A stretch of DNA of 33,611 nt from a bacterium (GTDB taxonomy: Bacteria; Myxococcota_A; UBA9160; UBA4427), in NCBI GenBank assembly GCA_030432735.1, contig JAUIMK010000009.1, forward strand, positions 1-33,611, given 5' to 3'. The notes below the pieces were generated by a model. The model did no database searches. It had not been told where the DNA came from and worked only from the letters and a program-made list of their open reading frames with translations. A program made the translations under genes and the position numbers. How positions within the stretch are numbered: the stretch's first letter is position 1; every line of letters begins with the position of its first letter. Below are positions 16,372-24,878 of the stretch, piece after piece.

Positions 16372-19300
16372 GCCTCTCCGACCTCTCCATCGAGCGTCCG
16401 GTCCTGACCTGGATGCTGACCCTCGCCCTCGCGACGTTCGGCGTCCTCGGGCTCGGCCGGCTCGGCATCGATCGCTACCCCGACATGACCATGCCCTACG
16501 TGGGCGTCGTCGTGACGATGGAGAGCGCGTCGCCCACGACGATGGAGGACGAGATCGTCGACCCCCTCGAAGAGGCGTTCGCGACCATCGAAGGGATCCA
16601 TCACACCTACTCGACCGCCGCCCAGGGCATGGCGCGGATCATGATGGAGTTCGAGCTCGACTACGACGTCGACATCGCCGCCCAGGACGTGCGCGACAAG
16701 ATCAACATGAGCTTGAACGACCTGCCGGACGACATCGATCCGCCGATCCTGGGCAAGGCGGACTTCTCGATGTTCCCGATCATCTACGCGCCGATCACCT
16801 CGGATCTCGATCCGACGGACACGACCGAGTACGTCGACCGGCACATCCGGCCGATGATCGAGAGCATCCCCGGCGCTGCGGGGACGGAGATCTACGGCGA
16901 GCTCGAGCGGAACATCCGGATCTGGATCGACCCTGCGGCGCTCCGCGCGCGGAAGCTCGCCGTCGGCGACGTGCTGTCGGCGCTCCGGCGTGAGCACGTC
17001 GAGCAGCCCGGGGGCTACGTCGAAGGCAACACCGTCGAGTGGGCGCTCAAGACCGACGCGGAGTTCCGGTCGATCGACGAGCTCGGCGCGATGGTGATCT
17101 CCTGGGACGGGGACGCGCCGATCCGGCTGCGGGACGTGGCGAGGATCGAGGACGGCGCCGAGGACGTGCGAAAGATCTCGCACATGAACGGCAAGCCGGG
17201 GCTCTCGATCGCCGTCAAGAAGCAGTCCGACGGAAACACGGTCGCGATCGTCGACGAGTTCATCCGGCGGATGGACAAGCTCCGCGGAAAGACGCCCGAC
17301 GGCATCCACATCGTCGAGAGCGAGGGCTTCATCGACAACTCGCAGACGATCCGGGAGTCCTTCGAGGAGACGATCGAAGCGCTCTGGGTCGGCGGCCTCC
17401 TCGCCGTCGTCGTGGTCTTCGTCTTCGTGCGACGTTTCCGGCCGACCCTGATCGTCGCCGCGGCCATTCCGATGTCGCTGATCACGACGTTCGGGATGAT
17501 CTGGATCTTCGACTTCACCCTGAACACGATGACCCTGCTCGGTCTGACCCTCGCGATCGGCGTCGTGATCGACGACGCGATCATCGTGCTCGAGAACATC
17601 GAGCGTCACCGCGAGGGCGGGAAGGACGCGATGCAGGCGGCGCGGGAGGGCACGCGCGAGATCACCTTCGCGGCGATGGCGGCGACCTTCTCCGTGGCCG
17701 CGGTCTTCATCCCGGTGGCGTTCGCGTCGGGGCAGATGGGCAGCTTCCTGACCGAGTTCGGCGTGACGGTCTCCGTCGCCGTGATCATCTCGCTGATCGT
17801 GGCGCTCACTCTCACGCCGATGCTCGCCTCTCGCATGCCCCCGCCTAAGGAGCGGGGGGCGGACAGCCTCCATCAGCGGCTCGAGGTCTGGTTCAAGGGA
17901 CTCGAGGACCGCTACACCGCCGTGCTCGAGTGGTCCCTCGCGAACCGGGGGAAGACGACGCTGATCGCGGTCGCTGCGATCGCCGTCGCGATCCTGGCCG
18001 GATCCCGCCTCGACGGGGAGTTCATGCCCAAGTCCGACTCGGGCTTCGTGAGCATCGAGTTCCGGACGCCCCCCGGCACTTCGCTCGAAGGGACGACCGA
18101 GATCCTCGAGCAGAACGAGAAGTGGCTGCTCGCGCAGCCGGAGGTCGCCTCGACCTTCGCGGCCATCGGCCCGACCAGCATGAGCATCGGCGGCCCCTCC
18201 GACGGCATGCTGAACGCGCGACTCAAGCCGCGGGACCAGCGGGAACGGAGCGCGGAAGAGCTGATGCGCGCGACCCGCGAGGCCCTCTCGCAGATTCCGG
18301 GGCAGGAGTTCTCCGTCGTCGATCCCATGGCGACGAGCGATCGCGACTTCCAGGTCGAGATCATCGGCAACGCGAGTCTCGAGGAGCTCGACCGCTACTC
18401 GGATCTGATGCTCGACGCGATGGTCGCCGAGGGCGGCATGGTCGACGTCGAGAAGAGCCTGCGCGTCGGGCTGCCGGAGGCCCTCGTCGTGCCCGACCGG
18501 GACAAGGCGGCCGCCCTCGGAATCGACGCGGCGACCGTCGCCGAGACGGTGCTCGCCATGATCGGCGGGCTCGACGTCGCGACCTTCCGGGACGGCGAGG
18601 AGCGTCACGACGTTCGCATCCGCCTCGAGGAGGGCGAGCGGGCGAGCCTCGACGACATCGGGCAGCTCTGGGTGCGCGCGCGAAACGGAGAGCTCGTCGA
18701 CCTGCGAAACGTCGTGAAGATCGAGCGGAGCGCGACCGCGTCGTCGATCACCCGCACCGACCGCGTGCGCAGCGTCGAGCTGATGGCCAATCTCGACGGC
18801 ATCCCGCTCTCGGCCGCGATCGAGCGCGCCCAGCGCGTCGCGAAGCAGGTCCTCCCGTCGACGATGAGTCTGCGACTGAGCGGCGACGCGGAGGAGATGC
18901 GCGAAGCCGGCGAGCAGTTCATGCAGATGGTCCTGCTCGCGATTCTGGTGATCTACATGGTCCTCGCGGCGCAGTTCGAGAGCTTCACGCAGCCGGTGAT
19001 CGTGATGGCGGCGCTGCCCTTCTCGATGGTCGGGGCGCTCGGTGGGCTCTGGCTCTTCGACATGTCGCTGAACCTGTTCAGCATGATCGGCCTCGTCCTG
19101 CTCGTCGGGCTCGTCACCAAGAATTCGATCCTGTTGGTCGACTATGCGAACCAGCTTCGGGACACGGGGATGTCCGCGGAGGACGCCATGCGCCAGGCGG
19201 CGCCGGTGCGGATGCGGCCGGTCATGATGACGGCGCTCTCGATGATCTTCGGCGTGCTGCCGACGGCGCTCGGCCTCGGGGCGGGCGGGGAGACGCGGGC

Positions 19301-19457
19301 GCCGATGGCGGTCGCGACCGCGGCGGGCATGTTCTCGTCGATGATGCTGACGCTCCTGATCGTGCCGGTCTTCTATCTGGGCCTCGAGAAGGTGCGCGAC
19401 TACTTCGCGCGTTGGCGGCGTTCGGACAGGGCGTCTGGCAGCGAGCAGCCGGCCTGA
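16368..19457 (+). CDS. RND multidrug efflux pump, HAE1/AcrB-type
   Basis: A 1029-residue inner-membrane proton antiporter. The GTG start at 16368 overlaps the adaptor stop (GTGA). The N-terminus IERPVLTWMLTLALATFGVLGL is the first membrane helix, and a large periplasmic domain follows each of TM1 and TM7. The proton-relay residues are present: D402-D403 in VVIDDAIIVLENIERH (AcrB D407/D408) and K918 in LVTKNSILLVDYAN (AcrB K940). RFRPTLIVAAAIPMS and AAPVRMRPVMMTALSMI are typical HAE1 segments. It is expected to expel hydrophobic compounds together with the adaptor and a TolC-type channel encoded elsewhere, under TetR control. Confidence 0.96.
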   Translation: MSLSDLSIERPVLTWMLTLALATFGVLGLGRLGIDRYPDMTMPYVGVVVTMESASPTTMEDEIVDPLEEAFATIEGIHHTYSTAAQGMARIMMEFELDYDVDIAAQDVRDKINMSLNDLPDDIDPPILGKADFSMFPIIYAPITSDLDPTDTTEYVDRHIRPMIESIPGAAGTEIYGELERNIRIWIDPAALRARKLAVGDVLSALRREHVEQPGGYVEGNTVEWALKTDAEFRSIDELGAMVISWDGDAPIRLRDVARIEDGAEDVRKISHMNGKPGLSIAVKKQSDGNTVAIVDEFIRRMDKLRGKTPDGIHIVESEGFIDNSQTIRESFEETIEALWVGGLLAVVVVFVFVRRFRPTLIVAAAIPMSLITTFGMIWIFDFTLNTMTLLGLTLAIGVVIDDAIIVLENIERHREGGKDAMQAAREGTREITFAAMAATFSVAAVFIPVAFASGQMGSFLTEFGVTVSVAVIISLIVALTLTPMLASRMPPPKERGADSLHQRLEVWFKGLEDRYTAVLEWSLANRGKTTLIAVAAIAVAILAGSRLDGEFMPKSDSGFVSIEFRTPPGTSLEGTTEILEQNEKWLLAQPEVASTFAAIGPTSMSIGGPSDGMLNARLKPRDQRERSAEELMRATREALSQIPGQEFSVVDPMATSDRDFQVEIIGNASLEELDRYSDLMLDAMVAEGGMVDVEKSLRVGLPEALVVPDRDKAAALGIDAATVAETVLAMIGGLDVATFRDGEERHDVRIRLEEGERASLDDIGQLWVRARNGELVDLRNVVKIERSATASSITRTDRVRSVELMANLDGIPLSAAIERAQRVAKQVLPSTMSLRLSGDAEEMREAGEQFMQMVLLAILVIYMVLAAQFESFTQPVIVMAALPFSMVGALGGLWLFDMSLNLFSMIGLVLLVGLVTKNSILLVDYANQLRDTGMSAEDAMRQAAPVRMRPVMMTALSMIFGVLPTALGLGAGGETRAPMAVATAAGMFSSMMLTLLIVPVFYLGLEKVRDYFARWRRSDRASGSEQPA

Positions 19458-19464
19458 CCGGGGG

Positions 19465-20442
19465 ATGGGGTCGGACGCCAAGCTCTCGGTCTTCGTCGCC
19501 ACACGCTTCCTCGAAGAGGTCGAGTCGATCTTCGCGTCGGCGTTCGATGCGACCTTCGCGACCGGAAGGGACGCGCCCCTCGACGAGCTCGCGCGGTGGG
19601 CGGGGGAGGGACGTCGCTTCGACGTCGTGCTCTTCTCGCTCGACGTGCGGATGGGGGCGCCGGAGATCGCCGCGCTGCCGGACGGCGTACGCGCGCTCGC
19701 GACCTACTCGGTCGGAACGGATCACATCGATTTCGAGGCGGCGGCCGCACGACAGCTCGCGGTCTTCAACACGCCGGGGGTGCTCGCGGACTCGGTGGCC
19801 GAGAACGCGATCTTCCTGATGCTCGCCGCCGCGCGGCGCGCGACCGAGAGTATCGAGCTGATCCGCGGCCGGACCTGGTCGGGCTGGACGCCGCGGCAGC
19901 TGGTGGGGGGCCAGCTCTCGGGGCGGACGCTCGGGATCCTCGGCATGGGGGACATCGGGCAGCGCATCGCCGTCCGCGCCCAGGCGCTCGGGATGCAAGT
20001 CGTCTATCACAACCGGCGCCCGGTTCCGGACGGGGACGCCCGTGGCTTCTCGTACCGGGCGACGCGCGAGGCGCTCGTCGAGGACAGCGACGTGCTGGTG
20101 ATCGCCTGCCCGTCGACGCCCGAGACGCGCGGGAGCGTCGACGCGGCGTTGCTGGCCCACGCTCGCGAGCACCTGCTCGTCGTGAACGTCGCCCGCGGCG
20201 ACATCGTCGACGACGACGGGCTGATCGCGGCGCTCGAGTCCGGGCGCATCCGCGGTGCGGCCCTCGACGTCTTCGCGGGGGAGCCCGACGTCGACGAGCG
20301 CTACTTCGCGCTGCCGAGCGTCTTCATGCTCCCGCATATCGGCAGCTCGACGATCGAGGCGCGCCTCGGGATGGGGCGCATCCTGATCGACGGGCTGGCC
20401 TCCTGGCGCGCCGGCGACGCGCCGCCGAATCGCGTGGCCTGA
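19465..20442 (+). CDS. D-isomer-specific 2-hydroxyacid dehydrogenase (hydroxypyruvate/glyoxylate reductase-like)
   Basis: A 325-residue cytosolic NAD(P)H enzyme. Its NAD-binding motif is G160-M-G-D-I-G165 in TLGILGMGDIGQRIA. The catalytic triad is R244 (NVARGDIV), E273 (AGEPD) and H291 (LPHIGSST). After the second strand the sequence is YHNRR, without the Asp that selects NADH, so NADPH is likely. TYSVGTDHID and NTPGVLADSVAENA are the usual substrate-domain motifs of glyoxylate/hydroxypyruvate reductases. It begins only seven bases after the RND pump stop, so it probably sits in the TetR-controlled operon. Its link to efflux is unclear; it may process a compound that induces the pump. Confidence 0.92.
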   Translation: MGSDAKLSVFVATRFLEEVESIFASAFDATFATGRDAPLDELARWAGEGRRFDVVLFSLDVRMGAPEIAALPDGVRALATYSVGTDHIDFEAAAARQLAVFNTPGVLADSVAENAIFLMLAAARRATESIELIRGRTWSGWTPRQLVGGQLSGRTLGILGMGDIGQRIAVRAQALGMQVVYHNRRPVPDGDARGFSYRATREALVEDSDVLVIACPSTPETRGSVDAALLAHAREHLLVVNVARGDIVDDDGLIAALESGRIRGAALDVFAGEPDVDERYFALPSVFMLPHIGSSTIEARLGMGRILIDGLASWRAGDAPPNRVA

Positions 20443-20476
20443 AAGGGCTTCGGGCGCCACGGGCCGAGGGACGAAT

Positions 20477-20502
20477 CGTTCCCGGCGGCGCGACCGGGAA
20501 CG
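20477..20502 (+). terminator. Terminator-like hairpin after the efflux operon
   Basis: CGTTCCCGG, an eight-base loop, then CCGGGAACG: nine perfect pairs starting 35 bases after the dehydrogenase stop. No T-run follows, so it may instead be a processing or stabilising hairpin. Nothing else is recognised in the 186-bp gap at 20443-20628. Confidence 0.45.
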
Positions 20503-20628
20503 CGGGCTCTGCAGGAGGGCGGCCTGCGTGCGCGCGGCCGGCGTCCGGGGCAGTGAAGTCGCGGATCAGCGCGCTAGCGTCGGGAGTCCCGGGGCGACGT
20601 GATGGCGCCCCTTCGCGAGGAGAACGAG

Positions 20629-21744
20629 ATGGGTATGAGCGAGGCCGAAGAGCGCATCATGAGCGGCCGGATGTGGACGGATTTCTGTGACCGTCTGAAG
20701 GCGGCGGGCGACCTCGTCACTGCGGAGGGAACGCCGACGGACGTGCAGAACCGCGCCCTCGGCTACCGATTCCTCACGCGACTCCTGCGCGGCGGACTCG
20801 AGCGGGCGGTCGACTATGCGGATCCGCAGTACCCGGGCTTCTATCGCCTGGCCGACGAGACCAAGGGCGTTCTCAACGACAACCCGGACAACTACTACGA
20901 GAACTGCGCGATCGATGGTCGGTTCGACTATCGGATCTACGGGACGCGCGGGACCGTGCAGTGGTTCTCCGTCGGCGCGAAGGGAGGCGGTGGCACGGTC
21001 GACCAGATGGTCAGCACCGGCGAGATCGACTCTTCGCAGATCGAAGTGGAGGAGGACGGCACCTTCGAGATCTTCATGTCGAAGGACCCGCAGCCGAAGA
21101 ACTGGCTGAAGATCACGGAGGACTCGACGAACATCGTCGTGCGACAGACCTTCGGCGATCGCTCGAAGGAAAAGCGAGCGATGATCGAGATCGAATGCCT
21201 GAATCCCGAGCGCCCGAACAACAACCTCGACCCGGAGCAGCTCGAGGCCCAGCTCGGCGGCGCGCTCAACTTCCTCGAGAACACCGTCCAGCTCGGCCTG
21301 ATGTGGACGAAGGACTACAAGGAGCGGACGCTCAACCAGCTGCCCTCCCACGATCAGGTGGTCCTGCAGGCGGCGGGCGGTGATCCGACGATCAACTACT
21401 ACCAGAGCCACTGGGCCCTCGCGCCGGACGAAGCGCTCGCGGTCCACATCCCGAAGCTCCCCGAATGCCAGACCTGGAACCTCCAGCTCTCCAACTTCTG
21501 GATGGAGAGCCTCGAGTTCCGCTTCTTCGACATCTCGGTGAACAAGTTCACCGCGCGCTACGAGGACGACGGGTCGGCCAGGCTCCTGATCGCCCACGAG
21601 GATCCCGGGCCGGCCCACCCGAACTGGCTCAATACGCTCGGCCACAGCGAGGGCGGAATGCTCGGCCGGATCGTCGGCGCCGAAGGTGGCTGGCCGGCGG
21701 AGTGGAAGACCGAGGTCGTGAAGTTCGCGGACGTGAAGAGCTAG
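20629..21744 (+). CDS. DUF1214-domain protein
   Basis: A 371-residue protein from ATG 20629, six bases after AGGAG; a further in-frame ATG lies two codons on. No signal peptide is visible. The N-terminal 200 residues contain GFYRLADETKGVLNDNPDN and a beta-rich part with YRIYGTRGTVQWFSVGAKG. The C-terminal part (WALAPDEALAVHIPKLPECQTWNLQLSNFWMESLEF) is the DUF1214 core, which often accompanies DUF1254. The biochemical role of the family is not established. Homologues of this layout are frequent in environmental actinobacterial, myxobacterial and gammaproteobacterial genomes beside lipid or steroid catabolism genes. The stop codon overlaps that of the convergent DUF3604 gene. Confidence 0.85.
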   Translation: MGMSEAEERIMSGRMWTDFCDRLKAAGDLVTAEGTPTDVQNRALGYRFLTRLLRGGLERAVDYADPQYPGFYRLADETKGVLNDNPDNYYENCAIDGRFDYRIYGTRGTVQWFSVGAKGGGGTVDQMVSTGEIDSSQIEVEEDGTFEIFMSKDPQPKNWLKITEDSTNIVVRQTFGDRSKEKRAMIEIECLNPERPNNNLDPEQLEAQLGGALNFLENTVQLGLMWTKDYKERTLNQLPSHDQVVLQAAGGDPTINYYQSHWALAPDEALAVHIPKLPECQTWNLQLSNFWMESLEFRFFDISVNKFTARYEDDGSARLLIAHEDPGPAHPNWLNTLGHSEGGMLGRIVGAEGGWPAEWKTEVVKFADVKS

Positions 21745-23675
21745 TCCGGGAGCGAAGCGTCGGTCGCGCGCCGGGCCGCGGGCGCATACCAGATCGGAGA
21801 GGCGTAGGCGCGGTCCTGGACCGTGCGCGGGGCGCGCTCGTCGAGCTCCACGCCGAATCGGGCGGCGTCGTGCGTCGACCAGCGCGGCGTCGGGATCTCG
21901 ATCACGCGCGCATAGTAGAAGGCGTGCTGGTCCGGGTCGAAGTCGTCGTCCTCCCACCACGCGGAGAGCTCCGCGGCCCCGATCGAATTCGTGTAGGCGG
22001 CGCGCGCGACGTCGACCGTCGTGCCGACGTCGCGGATCCCGAAGAGCCCGCGGCGCCGCGCGCCACCGAGAGCGACATCGTGGACCTCTTCGCGAAGTGT
22101 TCCCGTCTCGTCCCTCCAGCCCTTCACGATCTGGATCCGGTCGAGGTTCGCGCCGTTGGGATCCTTGAGGGCGCGGACGAGGAATCGAGGCCGGGCGTTC
22201 GCGCCGCTCGTCGCGGGCAGATCGCCGCCCATCGGCACGCCGCCTCGGTAGCCCCGCCGGACGAGATCCGGCCGGTCGGCGTCGCCTGCCACGAAGTCCC
22301 ACCCGCCGAAGAAGCGCAACGTGATCCGCGATCCGGTCGTCGCGTAGACCTCGCGTCGCCGCATGGCGTCGAAGATCGCGGCGCGCGTGTTCTCCCGGGC
22401 CCAGACCGCGGCATAGCCCGATGCGACCCAGCTCCAGGCATGGATGCCGCTGTCCTCCTGGCCCGCCGGCGGCGGGGCGAGGCGATGCGGACCGGGCTCG
22501 AGGACCGAGAGCTTGCCCCAGAAGTCGTTCTCGGCGGCGGTCGCGAGGGAGGTGTGGGCGTCGGTGCTGCCGATCACGCCCATCTTGAACGGGTTCACGC
22601 CGAGGCGCGCGCGCTCCCCGAGCCCGTGCTTGAAGGCCTGGCGCAGATACTCGTACTGGATCTGCCCGTCCTGCTTGGGGGTCGAGGGCGTTCCGATGTT
22701 GCCCGTGTCCCAGTTTTCGAAGTCCGCGAAGGGATCGTCGGGAGAGAGCAGGGGGTGGGACTCGCTGTCGCCCTTGATCTGGGTGATCTCGGCGATCGGC
22801 TCGTGACGCGCGCGACGAAGCGCGTAGTCGCGGTCGAAGGGACGGCCGTCGCTCTGTTCCAGGGAGAACATCTGGCCGTTGCTCATGTTCGGGTTGTGTG
22901 GAATCGCGAGGATCGCGCCGCCGGTCCGCGATTCGTAGTCCTCCATGAAGTCCCAGAGATCCTCCGGACGCTCTCCTTCGAAGGAAGACCGCGGGATCAT
23001 CTTCCCCGCGACGTCGCCGCCGTCGCGATAGACGACGACCCGGTGGAGGTTGTCGCCCTTCGGCATGGCGCTCCACTCGAAGCCGATCAGTGCGCTGAAG
23101 CGCCCGGGCTCGTCGGCCTGGTCCGCGAGGCGCGTGATCTCGTCCCAGATGTTTCGCTGGAACGCGGCGTTGTCGATGATCGGCTCCGAGGCCATCAGGC
23201 TCGCGATCACCTCGGAGATCACGGCGTACTGACTCGCCTCGTCCCCCCGAACGCCCTCCGAGAGGCGGCGTCCGACGGGATCCGCGAGGAGCGCCTCGTT
23301 CCCGGCGCGGAGCGCCGGCAAGAGACCCATGTACTCCGCGTGATCGGAGACGACCAGGAAATCGAGCGGGGCCTCGAGTCGGGCCGTCCTCCCGCTGTTC
23401 GCGACGACGGCGTGGCCCTTCGCGAAGCGATACGCGTCGGCGGGGGAGAGGCGGGTATTGCCCATCGAGTTCGCATCCACGCTGAAGGAGCTGTGGACGT
23501 GGGTGTCCCCCCAGAAGACCTCGGTCGGGAAGTCGTCGAGCGCCGCCGGCGCGTACGGGGCCGTCGGCTCCGCCGCCGCGGCCTGCGCGAGTGCTGCCGT
23601 GAGTCCGGTCACGACGGCGGCGAGGAGCGGCGCCGATCGGCCGGGGGGACGAGAAGAGGGACCGAAGCGGATCAT
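21741..23675 (-). CDS. Exported DUF3604-domain protein (PHP-like metal-dependent fold)
   Basis: A 644-residue protein from ATG 23675, with GGGAGA five bases upstream. The N-terminus is a signal peptide (APLLAAVVTGLTAALAQAAAAEP), so it is periplasmic or secreted. The mature part opens with VFWGDTHVHSSFSVDA, then FLVVSDHAEYMG, IGFEWSAM, AIPHNPNMSNG and GVIGSTDAHTS. These His/Asp clusters resemble a PHP-type metal centre spread over the chain. The C-terminal part is beta-rich (DRIQIVKGWRD, YYARVIEIPTPRWSTHDA). The family is classed as DUF3604; no reaction is firmly assigned, and hydrolysis of a phosphoester or other ester is a guess. The stop overlaps the DUF1214 stop on the other strand, and homologues of the two families recur in similar genomes. 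Confidence 0.9.
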   Translation of the reverse strand: MIRFGPSSRPPGRSAPLLAAVVTGLTAALAQAAAAEPTAPYAPAALDDFPTEVFWGDTHVHSSFSVDANSMGNTRLSPADAYRFAKGHAVVANSGRTARLEAPLDFLVVSDHAEYMGLLPALRAGNEALLADPVGRRLSEGVRGDEASQYAVISEVIASLMASEPIIDNAAFQRNIWDEITRLADQADEPGRFSALIGFEWSAMPKGDNLHRVVVYRDGGDVAGKMIPRSSFEGERPEDLWDFMEDYESRTGGAILAIPHNPNMSNGQMFSLEQSDGRPFDRDYALRRARHEPIAEITQIKGDSESHPLLSPDDPFADFENWDTGNIGTPSTPKQDGQIQYEYLRQAFKHGLGERARLGVNPFKMGVIGSTDAHTSLATAAENDFWGKLSVLEPGPHRLAPPPAGQEDSGIHAWSWVASGYAAVWARENTRAAIFDAMRRREVYATTGSRITLRFFGGWDFVAGDADRPDLVRRGYRGGVPMGGDLPATSGANARPRFLVRALKDPNGANLDRIQIVKGWRDETGTLREEVHDVALGGARRRGLFGIRDVGTTVDVARAAYTNSIGAAELSAWWEDDDFDPDQHAFYYARVIEIPTPRWSTHDAARFGVELDERAPRTVQDRAYASPIWYAPAARRATDASLPD

Positions 23676-23859
23676 GGACGTCTCCCGGGGCTGCGAATCG
23701 TTTCGCAGCGTAGTCCATCGCCCGGCGGGCGCGGCGTGAGCGTTTCGCCCGCAGGGCATGCGCAGCGGAAACGCCGATTCGATCGAAATCGCTGCCACCC
23801 GGTCACGCTCTCGCGCGGAGGTACACTCACGAAAGGGCGTTTCGACAGGGAGGGGCCAG

Positions 23860-24714
23860 ATGGGCCTGTTCAAGAGAGGCAAGAAGGGCAAAGGGAAGTC
23901 CGGGGGCGACTCCACGGACTCGACCGATGCCCCGCCGAACGAGGCGGCGAACCCGCCGACGATCGAGAGCTCACCGCAGCGGGTGGGCGTCGTGTCCGGC
24001 GTGCTGTCGACGAGCGCGGAGACCGGCGAGAGCGGAAGCTCGCTCTTCGGTGACGTGGTCTCGCGGCGCTTCGGGCCGAACGAGGACGACGGGGACGCGC
24101 GCACGCTCCCGCCCCGCTACGAGGCCGAACCGATGAACGACGAGACTCCGACCGAAGCGAGCCCGAGCGACGAGCCGCACGAGCCCACGAACCGGGAGCA
24201 CCTTCGTGCGGTCGCTCCCCTTTTCCCCGATCATCCGGCGACGCCGGACCTGGAGGTGGATCCCATGGCGCATATCGGACGCGCGACCACGATCACCGGC
24301 AACATCGTGGCCGACGAGGATCTCGAGATCCAGGGCGTCGTCGAAGGCTCGGTTCGGCTCGCGAACCATCAGGTCACGATCGGCGCCGAAGGCCACGTGA
24401 AGGCGAGCGTCGACGCCGAGATCGTGATGGTCTACGGGCGCATCACCGGGGACGTCATCGCCTCGGATCTCGTCGAGATCGAGAAGGGCGGCATCGTCGG
24501 TGGCGACATCCGCGCGCCGCGCATCGTCATGCACGACGGCGCGATCGTGGTCGGATCGCTCGACATGTCGGCGGCGCTCCCGAACGGCGGCGCCAACTTC
24601 GAGGCACCCGAAGCAACCGAGGCCCTGGAAGGCCCGCGTCCCCACCTGGCTTCGGTGACCCCGGTCGACGCCCCGGTCGAGGACGAAGACGGCGAGACGC
24701 CGAACGACGACTAG
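23860..24714 (+). CDS. Bactofilin-family cytoskeletal protein
   Basis: A 284-residue protein from ATG 23860 after GGGAGGGG. The central domain at about 138-240 is the polymer-forming bactofilin beta-helix: HIGRATTITGNIVADEDLEIQG, then turns of VEGSVRL, VTIGAEGHVKASVDAE, GRITGDVIASDLVEIEKGG and GGDIRAPRIVMHDG. The N-terminal 135 residues are Lys-rich at the start (MGLFKRGKKGKGK), then low-complexity Ser/Pro/Glu-rich and probably disordered. The C-terminal 40 residues are also disordered and acidic. Bactofilins polymerise without nucleotide and organise cell shape, stalks or envelope machinery; the basic N-terminus could bind membrane. The N-terminal tail is longer than in compact bactofilins. 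It is divergent from the DUF3604 gene. Confidence 0.93.
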   Translation: MGLFKRGKKGKGKSGGDSTDSTDAPPNEAANPPTIESSPQRVGVVSGVLSTSAETGESGSSLFGDVVSRRFGPNEDDGDARTLPPRYEAEPMNDETPTEASPSDEPHEPTNREHLRAVAPLFPDHPATPDLEVDPMAHIGRATTITGNIVADEDLEIQGVVEGSVRLANHQVTIGAEGHVKASVDAEIVMVYGRITGDVIASDLVEIEKGGIVGGDIRAPRIVMHDGAIVVGSLDMSAALPNGGANFEAPEATEALEGPRPHLASVTPVDAPVEDEDGETPNDD

Positions 24715-24878
24715 CGCCCGCCGCGTTCGATCGGGCTAGGCTCTCGCGAACGTCCGGTCGGGCGCGGGGGCGGCTCGTCGACCTCTCGCTCGCACGAACT
24801 GCGTCCCCGGGTCGCGCCGGTGCTCCACCGGAGCGGCCAGACCCGGATTCGTAGGCGGCGGCGAAGCGGGAGGGGCGC

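Noticed and set aside
16143-19502. 1119-codon minus-strand ORF antisense to the RND pump
   Set aside because: It is His/Arg/Asp/Glu-rich shadow sequence produced by GC-rich codon bias. The plus strand encodes a complete HAE1 pump.
24714-24765. Nested inverted repeats after the bactofilin gene as a terminator
   Set aside because: Seven-base outer and six-base inner arms are interrupted by unpaired stretches and have no T-run; too weak to call.
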